From: Trissonchulus latispiculum
Taxonomy: Eukaryota > Nematoda > Enoplea > Enoplida > Ironidae
DNA: 64,000 nucleotides
Assembly: GCA_030248195.1 (NCBI GenBank)
Contig: JASAND010007476.1
Span: 1 to 64,000, forward strand
Direction: 5' to 3'
How positions within the stretch are numbered: the stretch's first letter is position 1; the number at the start of each line of letters is the position of its first letter. The translations under genes were made by a program, and so were the position numbers. The notes below the pieces were generated by a model. That model made no database searches, had not been told where the DNA came from, and saw only the letters and a program-made list of their open reading frames with translations. This document shows positions 55,486 to 64,000 of the stretch, piece by piece.

Positions 55486-57003
55486 GTGAAAAAACCCGGG
55501 ATTCCGAATTTTACCTGATTTTAAATGTTTCCTGATTTCCTTTCCGAACGATTTTGAACATTGCCAATAAATATATAAAACCATAAATGTATTCTTAAGG
55601 TGCTGGTATCGCTTTGTGTAAATTTGATCCTATAGGCTTTAATTCTTTATGAAAGTGGATGAAACTTTTCAAATATACTATTTCGGTGCTCTTTAACATT
55701 CTGGGACCAGTCCCGCATTTTTAGCTGCAAAGGTTTTTGCCATTATTCTCTCAGTACATAGTCGAGACACCGGATTGGTTGGTATGGCTGGATAGAGGGC
55801 ACAGAAATGAACATTTTTGCTTTTACAACTTTTGAGCTATCTCTAGTGGTTAAGTCAGTATAAGCAAAAAACGATTTTTGGGGTCCAAAAATGGCCGTTT
55901 TCGAGAAAATCAGTTTTTTCAAAATTACTGCCAAATCATATGGATAATTTTGGTTTTTTTATACTCGATGCATACACAGTCTCATTGCACATTTTATCAA
56001 TGCCTATTAGCCGGAGTTTGTTGCTCTAAGCTAGAGATTTGGCAGAAAAACGATTTTGGCAAAACTGCGATTATTTTGTTTTGAACATAGATTTCTCAAA
56101 AACTACCCAATCGATTCGCGTGATTTTTGGCAGGATGAGAATTCGCACTATTGCGGAGGGACATTTTTCTTGGTTTGAGCTAAAACATCTCCAGTTGCGA
56201 AAAAACTCAATGCAAAGTTGCGAAATTTCGTGTCACCGCACATTTAGTGGATTTTCTTGACCGTTAAAACCTGCTGAGCCAAATCCAAAAAAATGTCCCT
56301 CGGCCCACATGTCCTTTATAGGACAGCACAAGAAAAAATTTCGGCCGATTCCACAGTTTTGAGAAATCGATGTTCAAAAATTTTTGGTCTGTATTCTGCC
56401 TGAAGATGTTAGTATGTCAGACAATTTTTGCTATTTTTTGCCAATTTTGCTAGTTTCGTACTCTTATGAGAATCTACATATTATAAGCTTTAAAATGATG
56501 TAAAAGCTCTTTCCAACTTGCAAAATTGCGAAAGTTATAGCGTTTCAAAATATACCCACAAAAGCACTGCACAAAAGGATACCAGCACCTTAAGCTTCCA
56601 ATAAATGACCAGAGTTTGTACGCAAATTTTTGGTCATACACCCTAGTTTCTTCAACTTTTCTTCTCTTTTCTCCTCTCCTCACTAGATATTGAACTCACA
56701 AGCAAAGGAAATTGTTGTTTTTAAAGGTAAATACACAGTATTCTGCAGCCGAAGTTTCTGATACGGACTTTCAGAATTATTCAATAAGATTCCGATGCGA
56801 AGTTTGATCAAAACTTTTGCAAAATTATGGGAAATGGGAAGATATAGCAATTTAAGTGTCTACAATTGAAAATTAAAACTATAGTCGGATCGGATCGGTC
56901 CGATCCGGGGGTGGATCGGATCGGATCGCCGGACAATTGGCGGATCGGATCGGTAGGTGATTTTGGCTGCCGATCCGATCCGATCCACATCACTAACTGA
57001 GAA

Positions 57004-57523
57004 CTCACATTCTGAAGAGTCAGAACAATTTTCAGAAATATTACACTGCTTGGGCAACAATGGACCGATTTTTACGAACACCTTTTACCAAAAATATAAC
57101 CTAGTGACCTAGAGTATATGACATGCCAAAAAACTAAATATATACTACGGTGGTTCATTGAAATTGTGGTTTTATTCCTGTAATAAAATAGAAATGAAGA
57201 ACGTTCCGTTGAAGCCGGAAAGTTTCTAAAAATTTGAGCCCTAAGATTAAATTATTGTTAAATTACTAAAGTATTTCTGTAAAAATTTTAGAAATTTTTT
57301 GCAGTAAACGGAAAAGGAACCGCGGCAGCTCTGAGATTATCACAATCCTAAGTAATCTATCTAACTTGTATCATGCGGCAGACAACGCCAAGGCGAAAAG
57401 CAAGAATAGGCTAACAAATGACTCATGTATTTACTCTCAAATAGGTATTGAACAGGCAGATATCAATAAATAACAATAATGAAGATATAATTCAACAGAA
57501 ATCATACAGAAGATAAGTACAGA
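57004..57523. other. 3' flank of COG8
   Basis: AT-rich sequence downstream of the COG8 stop, with no gene recognised. Confidence 0.4.
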
Positions 57524-60500
57524 TCAAGATTCAGCAAGCTCTTTTATGCCAGATACAGGAGTTGCGGCTTCCGAAGAAATGGTGAAATCCTCTGATTCCT
57601 GTCCATGCGAAACAGCTGCCGGTGTCGGCTTTATCAAGCGTGCAAAACCAGTCTAAAAAATGAAAACGCAATTTTAACAGACACGAGACAGTGTATGCTC
57701 TATGGTGGAATCAGAAATACGTGCTCGCTCATCCCCGATTAACGGTCTCACTTTTAAAAACAGAAGGGTTAAACAATCTGGATGCAAAAAAACAGAAAGG
57801 CCGAAAAGATTTCACAGGTTGAAAGAAATTTCAAACCTCAGCCAGATTATAGGATGCTGAACTAGAGCCAAGCAGAGTTGCCAGGGACGCATGCGGAAAT
57901 AGTTCGCCCAGACACTTATTAAGGAATGGCTTTAGGGTTTCTGATATCAAATCCAAAACTTGTTGTCGCTGAACGCAAGAGCTGAAACCAACCCACAAAC
58001 TAACGTAAATAACTAACATAACCAATGAAGTAGGTTAAAATGAAGTAAACACTTTCTCCATGGACAGACTTGACACTTGACAATAGTGTTGTGCACCGGC
58101 CCTGTGGTCTAGACCGACTGTCTAGAGTGAGCCGGCCGGCCGGCTGGTCGGCGGCCGCCGGCCGAGAACATGACGGCCGGTCAGACACAGGCCGGCCGGT
58201 CAAATGTGAGGCGGCCGACCGGTCAGTGACCGTTTCTGCAGCTTGTTGCCTTAAACTTGCTAAAATCTGCCTTATTTGTATTTTGTATAGCCTGCGAAAA
58301 GCGGCACAGGCCGGCCGGCGTAGCGAGCTGGGCCGGCCGGCCCACGAAAAATTTGGCCGGTGAACAACACTACTTGACAAGAACAATTTCCGCTAAACTA
58401 AACAAACAGCAATAAGTGCATGCTTGTAAGTGTATGTCACATGTAGCGTTGGGATTGGAATTGGAGTTGGCGCTTCTTTCCAATCAACCGGTCGCAACAT
58501 AGTGCTTACATTTTTAAGCTAAGCAACATTACATAACACCCGCGAAAGTCGGCTCACTGTTTCTCCGTAATAATGAAACTCAAAAGCGAACCGCTAATAA
58601 ACTCATCTTTAAACTATGTTTCGAATACACTAATAGATACAAAATTGTGACAGCTTAAGCTAAACTGAAAAGAATGGTTACTTATATATTTGCACGTCCG
58701 CCCCAATTAGTGAATAGTTTCCATTATTTTGAATTCAAAGTATAATACAATATAAACACCTGTTTAGGTTAGATTCCACCTCTGTCGTTATTTCCAGTAA
58801 GGCTTGTTTAAGGCAGTCGGTAACCCGCTCTGCCAGGGTTAAAGGCAACGCATTACGCAAATGATCATTAAATGCCTGCAGTATCTGATTGCAGAAGACG
58901 GCTAATATCGGACATGTCAAGAGTTCCGTCGGAGGATGAAGGGGATCAGACCCCATCTAAAGAAACAAAGAGTACAAGAAGGTCATTCAACCCCCAAAAT
59001 CGAAAGATGAGATGACTACAGAGAAAAACAAAAATTAGGAAATCGTATACACACTACAATGAGTCAGAATAAAAACAACGGCAAGATTAAACTACAGAAA
59101 TTTACAAACGTTTTGAGATTAAAAACGTCAAAAATAAAATACATAAAAATTAATTATACTAAATACTGTATACAGAATCGCTGCAATAATCTTACATACT
59201 TCAAAATAGGTTTGTGCAGCGGACGCAGCAACAAGCTGGCTAGGTTCTTCAGCAAGTTCGCTCAAACTATCTTTAAATCTGAAATAAAAATTGAAGCAAT
59301 GAAGAAGAGAACTAGAGAACAGACAGATGCAGCTTTAGGTAACTTGTAAGCATTTTATGTTTAGGTGTGTCTAAGTCTTACCTGCATTTGACATCTAAGC
59401 TACATAAAGATCAAGTTTTGGAGAACGGGATATTTTGGAAAACAGGGCTACCATCTATTATTCAAACTTCAAAGGCAGAGGGCATTACATTTTGATATAC
59501 TATAATCGGATTACTAACGTCTTAACAGCAGAATTTACAGCAGTTTGGAATTGCTCAAAAATAGCTCGGACGAAAATGGGTGCAGCAAGACTGCGAAAGT
59601 CAGCACCAATCCGTCCAAAGGACAGGCCAAAGTACATGGTTTGAGAAATGACAGAGTCAATACGATCTCCAACACCAAGAGACAGTGCAGTTCGGAGTTC
59701 ATTCAGAAACCAGCGAATCTGAAATAAGAAAATTAACCTAAATTAGAGTGCTAATAAAATAAAGGGTAGACCGCCTCATTATAATATCATTATTAGGACT
59801 ATAATTTTGCCAGTGAAGGGAGTGCTCATCGAGATATTAGGGAAAAGCTCTTCCATGCGGAGAATGCATTGTTTCATTTTGGCATGTTCAAGAAACACAA
59901 CAGCTCACCGTGTCGTATTCATTCAACACATCTTTCCAGAGAAATTACATTTAGCTAATTACATTTTGACCCACTAAATTCATATTATAATGTGTGACGT
60001 CTAATTTTATAATCTGGGTTTACTTTAGTGGGGGGGGCGGGGCCCCCCCCCCCAACTTTTAGGCTTCCCCCACTCGAGCACCTCCCTCCCGATTCGGCGC
60101 CACCCCCACTTTTTTGGGCTTCCCCCCACTCACCCCAAGCTGTCTAGAAATAGCCAAATTTTTAGGATTTTGGGTTAAAATTTTCAAAAAATTTCCGGCT
60201 TCGCCGAAATGGTTTGGTCAAAAATCGTCTATTTTGGTACTAAAACTTAATTTTTGAACACTTTTTAGCTTAGTTATAGCAGTACGTATATGTGGAAAAC
60301 ATGCTATTTATACTGCATTTTTAGCATTTTTGGCCCACGTTATTTCCCTCCCCCCCACTTTTCGACCTCCCTCCTTCCACTAGTTGAGGGGGCGCCTCCC
60401 ACTTATTTTTGCCTAAAATAAACCCAGATAATCTATGAAGTCTAGACAATACCTTGGCTTATTCCTGGATCAAAACGTTTTAAAGCTTTGGACACTTCAA

Positions 60501-62955
60501 TGAGTGGGACTCGAAAAAGGCACTCAGTTATTACTGGGCCCAAAGGTTACAAATGAACGCTAATTGGGTCTGTGTGTCAGATCTAGCAAATAACAAATTA
60601 CCTATTACCCTAAAGTTCAGCCATCCCTCAAAGATCAGACCATCTCGTCCGACAAAGGGAGTTTCCGAAAGACTGAGTGTGACAGGATCGTCATCAGAAA
60701 ATATGGCACGATACTGGGTAACAATATCAAAGATGCCCGTACGAGATACTTCAATCAATTTCATGATATATTGGTAAGCTAAAAATACAATGAACAGTAC
60801 ACAGTATTAGGGTCAGAAAAAGACTGAAAATGAATACACTAGGCAAGCATACACAGGTCACTGGCTTATCCCTTGGCAATGTTTTATGGAGGGGGGCTTC
60901 ATGGGGGCCCCCATCGATGGGGGGCTCACCCAAAATAGGGGGGGGCATATTTTTAGAAAATGTTTTCGAATTTTTGTGGGGTTTTTGTACAAACTGCTAA
61001 AAATCGCTAAAAATAACTAATAGGTGTTTTTAAGCTAAAATAGCGAAAATTTAATCAAAAATCCGGCGAAGCCGGAAATTTTTTTTAAAATTTAGGGTAA
61101 AAATGGTAAAATTTGGCAATTTTTGGGGTTATGGGAGGGAGTTCGGGATTTATGGGGGGCTTTTCATGGGGGGCTCCTCGAATGGGGGGGAGGTCGCCGA
61201 ATGGAAGGCGGCCCCCCCATCCAACCCCACCAGGGATAAGCCAGGGTCATACAGCCTCAGTATAATTGAGTATAAAAGTCCAAATTCACGCAATTGCTAA
61301 AATAAGCGAAGACCACTGGCTAATTCCTAGAAGAGGAGAGGGGCGGTCCCCCATACGGCGACCTCCCGCTCCCCCCCCCCCCATTCGAGGACCCTCCATG
61401 AATTGCCCCCACCCCTATATTCTCCTCCCAATAACCCCGAAAATTGTCAAATTTTATCATTTTACTCTAAATTTTCAAATTTTTTTCCGGTATCGCCGGA
61501 TTTTTTTACGATTTTTAGAAGATTTTACACAAAACTCAACAAAATTCGAAAAATTTTCCAAAAATATGCCCCTCATTTTGGATGAGCGCCACCCTAATCA
61601 GTGGGGGCCCCACGAAGCCTTCCCTCTCTATAAAAAAGCCAAGGAATAACCCAGGACCAGTAGTAACGTATAAGTAACGTAGTAAGTAACCGTTGGAGAG
61701 TAACGTTTTGCACAAGAAAAAATCAGTTTTTCATTTTTCGAATTTAAGTAAGATTCTCCGCTTATCATGGCCCACTAACAATTATCTTAAAATTTCATCA
61801 CAAAAATGTGGTCACATCTTGAATACTGTCAGAAATATACAAATGAATATAAAGAACCTAAACTGAAAATACAAATGGAACTAACAAAACCAGTAACTCA
61901 CGATCGTCGCGCTCGATGGCTTTCACTGTGTTCATGAACATAGCATTCCGAGCCTAGAACAAAATAATGAAATTCAACTAAATTTTAAATCAATCTAGTG
62001 AGATTGTTGCTCACCAGCTGGCTATACTACGGAAATTCTTAGGAGGAGGACACGTAATAATACAAGACTATAAACGACAGAAAGAAGGATGTCACTACAG
62101 CACCTTCGACCCGAAGAATTCGGGCCTTAGGCGGGGATCGAACCCACAACCTTCGACTAACTAGGCCAACGCTCTACCGATTGAGCCACCCAGGCACAAT
62201 CGAACCAAGCTTAAGTTTTAATTCGTTCCCAAACTGTAGTGACACGTTTTTGAAAAGGCATAGCGAAAACAAAATAATTATGAAGAAGAAACAAGGTTTG
62301 CATCAGGGAAACCAAAAATTATTAACATAGCTTCCCAACCTGAAGAAATATTATGCGAAGTTCTCGTTCATGATAAATTCCCAGTCGTCTGAGATAAGCT
62401 AAAACTTTGAGGGCCTGAGGCAAAGTGAGACTGGCTGAATGAAGCTGGTCCAACAGACTGGTACAGAAATGGGTTCGCTGATGCTCTATCTCTTCAGCAA
62501 TTTTCTACAAACCAAATACGATAAAGTGAAAGCAAATTCAACAAACACTAACAATGTACAAATTAACTGAAACAAGATTAAAACTCATCGCAATGTCGCC
62601 ATTAAGAAAACACTAAATCCTGCCATATAAATAGATCCTTAATTCTACAAATTTGCAATCCAATTTAGTCATATCCACTCAGTCTTTTAAAAATTACAAT
62701 TTTCTGTGTTTCCACAACCCAGAATATGAAGACTAATTAATTTCTCCTAAGTTAATTAAGAATTGCAAAAGCCATTCTCACAAGCTATCACCTAAAATTG
62801 AATCAAATTAAAACTTAAACTGAACTGAAAAACTGAATCAAATTCAACACCTGAATAATGGGAATATGACCCAATCGCCGTTGCAGTTTAGTGACATGCT
62901 GTGAGAGTTCCAACGCTTCCTCATACAGACCTCCTTTAACAAATGTATCCATAAC
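57524..62955 (-). CDS. COG8: COG8, conserved oligomeric Golgi complex subunit 8 (3' nine exons)
   Basis: Exons on the - strand are 62851-62955, 62340-62504, 61902-61953, 60609-60778, 59519-59718, 59200-59278, 58760-58956, 57837-57982 and 57524-57652 (stop at 57524), about 412 residues. All junctions are GT-AG. Diagnostic segments match animal COG8 in order: YEEALELSQHV, LKVLAYLRRLGIY, FDIVTQYRAIFSDDDP, MYFGLSFGRIGADF, FCNQILQAFND and PFLNKCLGELFP. COG8 belongs to lobe B of the COG tethering complex on the Golgi, needed for retrograde vesicle traffic and glycosylation. The N-terminal third lies beyond the window's right edge. Introns contain three CTGG MITEs, one hAT MITE and a SINE-like copy. 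No disabling change is seen. Confidence 0.95.
58084..58372. mobile_element. 289-bp hAT MITE with GGCCGG arrays
   Basis: Ends TAGTGTTGTGCACCGGCC and GGCCGGTGAACAACACTA, 8-bp duplication CTTGACAA (58076-58083 and 58373-58380). Much of the element is GGCCGG/GCCGGC. It lies in a COG8 intron. Confidence 0.92.
60014..60427. mobile_element. 414-bp CTGG-family MITE
   Basis: Ends CTGGGTTTACTTTAG and CTAAAATAAACCCAG with 5-bp duplication ATAAT (60009-60013 and 60428-60432). It has G/C runs near the ends and the inner TTCCGGCTTCGCCGAAA hairpin. It lies in a COG8 intron. Confidence 0.82.
60861..61244. mobile_element. 384-bp CTGG-family MITE
   Basis: Ends CTGGCTTATCCCTTGG and CCAGGGATAAGCCAG with 5-bp duplication GGTCA (60856-60860 and 61245-61249). 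Inner hairpin TCCGGCGAAGCCGGA. It lies in a COG8 intron. Confidence 0.85.
61316..61654. mobile_element. 339-bp CTGG-family MITE
   Basis: Ends CTGGCTAATTCCTAG and AAGGAATAACCCAG with 5-bp duplication GACCA (61311-61315 and 61655-61659). Inner hairpin TCCGGTATCGCCGGA. It lies in a COG8 intron, 71 bp from the previous copy. Confidence 0.82.
62040..62197 (-). repeat. tRNA-derived SINE-like copy
   Basis: On the - strand, 62197-62128 reads GTGCCTGGGTGGCTCAATCGG (A box), GTAGAGCG, and a B box GGGTTCGATCCCC. There is no matching acceptor stem, and a tail with hairpin CCCGAATTCTTCGGG follows. It is a tRNA-like head of a SINE in a COG8 intron, same orientation as the gene. Confidence 0.6.
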
Positions 62956-63039
62956 CTAAAAAGCAAACATGGATAGGACTACACAGACTAAGGATACATA
63001 GTTTGTTGTGATTCATTGATACATTCACATCAAATTATA

Positions 63040-63578
63040 TCAGGCTGCTATGGATCTTCCCCTGAGGCGCTCCAGCTGGAGGCTGGAGTAATTCCTTTCC
63101 GAAACCGAGTAACGTATCTCTCTGCCAAAGCCTATGAAAGGAGTCTACGCCTACCGCAACAGTCTCCGGTATCAAACAATCCACCAGAAACCCGCCAGCC
63201 AACGCCAATTGGAATCTCAACCTTGCTGGCGATAGACGGCTGCTGAGTTTGTGGACTCAACCTGCCTAACGGGATGTCAGCGAGAAAACATTAACCTACT
63301 CCCACCAATGCCCCCTTGGAACCTGCGAACGGATGCTTCACTAGCTACCCGCTGAACAAAGTACCTTCCTCCAGATCAGAGGAAGCAGACGACAATGGAA
63401 ACCTTCGCAGACTGCCTGTTCCCACGATTGAACTGTGGACCGACGGTTCCGCTAAATCTGGAACAGAAAACGGCGGCAGTGGAATCTACGTAATCAACAA
63501 TAGAACCGGTAGACGGACTCATTTGGCACTCGCAGCTGGAAAGGTATATGTTCCAGCTAGAGCTAGAGCTGGAAGATG
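63040..63578 (+). pseudogene. LINE fragment 1: end of RT and RNase H
   Basis: It reads ALQLEAGVIPFRNR..LSAKAYERSLRLP, typical of the region after RT in jockey/I/R1-like elements. After a TGA at 63244-63246 in the same frame comes an RNase H start (IELWTDGSAKSGTENGGSG) with the catalytic Asp. It breaks off after ~40 residues of RNase H. Probably in the COG8 5' intron or upstream. Confidence 0.7.
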
Positions 63579-64000
63579 AGCATCAACGTGGCCAAATCGG
63601 AGTACGTATTCTTTACCACGCATAACAAGGAAGCCAGTCGGAACCTGCAACTCACCCTCAACGGAATGAATCTGCCCCTAAACAAGACGCCAATATTCCT
63701 TGGGGTAACCTTCGACCGCTTGCTGAATTTCGGTCCACACGTCCAGAAGCTGAAGTCGAAATTATAGCCAAGACTGAAGGCGCTGTCCCGGCTTTCTGGG
63801 ACCAACTGGGGAAGCTCCAAGGAAGATCTACGACTGGTGTACTTAACGTATATCCGGTCCGCTATGGAATATTGTGCTGCCGCCTGGATTCCTGGAGCTG
63901 CCACAACCCACCAGCAATCTGTAGAAAAGATCCAAAATCAAGCTGCAAGGATTATAACTGGATGCGTCAAGGCCGATCCTACAGAAGCACTCCACCTGGA
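63579..64000 (+). pseudogene. LINE fragment 2: RT thumb region, runs off the window
   Basis: It reads INVAKSEYVFFTTH.., FLGVTFDRLLNFGPHV.., then TAG at 63765-63767, then LSRLSGTNWGSS..YIRSAMEYCAAAW..QNQAARIITGCVKADPTEALHLE. This is the RT C-terminal part that should precede fragment 1 in a LINE, so the two are separate truncated copies in tandem. The overlap with the start of fragment 1 is similar but not identical. Confidence 0.7.

Larger units (their letters stand above)
52511..56995. mobile_element. 4.49-kb hAT-like element with GGATCG arrays
   Basis: Ends TAGTGTTGTGGATCGGATCGG and the inverse of TAGTGATGTGGATCGGATCGG, with a perfect 8-bp duplication ACTGAGAA (52503-52510 and 56996-57003). 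GGATC arrays run inside each end (52521-52630 and 56887-56990). No transposase was recognised; two short frames at 52974-53471 have no known motif. It contains two nested elements. Confidence 0.88.

Noticed and set aside
62128..62197. Functional tRNA gene (- strand)
   Set aside because: No pairing acceptor stem and a SINE-like tail follows.

Overview
The window is nuclear DNA of an invertebrate animal. DEG/ENaC-type sodium channels occur only in animals, the host genes have many short GT-AG introns, and there is no bacterial gene organisation. I cannot name the species. Five host loci are supported: two intronless DEG/ENaC-like channel genes on the + strand (4814-6040 and 33889-35127), and on the - strand a complete five-exon aldo-keto reductase (35633-39788), a three-exon DEG/ENaC-like channel (42937-47057) and the last nine exons seen of COG8, a Golgi tethering subunit (57524-62955, 5' part beyond the window).

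Most of the rest is mobile DNA, nested several layers deep. A ~744-bp fold-back element (6280-33255, 7-bp target duplication TTGAGAC) lies between the two intronless channel genes. It has been split by a 19.2-kb Ty3/gypsy-type LTR retrotransposon (6866-26030, target duplication AAGT) and by a 7.06-kb hAT-like element (26113-33167, target duplication CAACCAAG). The retrotransposon carries a 254-bp Harbinger-like MITE inside gag. The left edge (1-4499) is a second, non-coding LTR element.

The retrotransposon is the centre of interest. It has decayed gag and pol (protease, RT, RNase H, integrase). Behind a good 3' splice site it also carries about 7 kb of extra reading frames: a disordered, SUMO-interacting-motif-like protein; a DEDDy 3'-5' exonuclease whose ATG overlaps the previous stop (ATGA); an unknown protein with a second SIM-like patch; an Arg/Ser-rich protein; and a 504-residue protein with a NADAR/YbiA-like domain. 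NADAR proteins act on ADP-ribose or related N-glycosides. The cassette therefore suggests an accessory nucleic-acid and ADP-ribose processing module expressed from a spliced 3' transcript. This is inference from sequence motifs.

The right half (35-64 kb) holds several MITE families whose target duplications can be read directly: CAAGAG-tipped elements (7 bp), CTGG-tipped elements with G/C runs (5-6 bp), hAT-like elements with family-specific subterminal hexamer arrays (8 bp), a family tipped like CAAGAAAGGGTAGAGT, two tRNA-derived SINE-like copies, a 145-bp satellite with a 435-bp higher-order period (48.86-50.62 kb), and two LINE fragments at the right edge. Many sit in introns of the aldo-keto reductase and COG8 genes.
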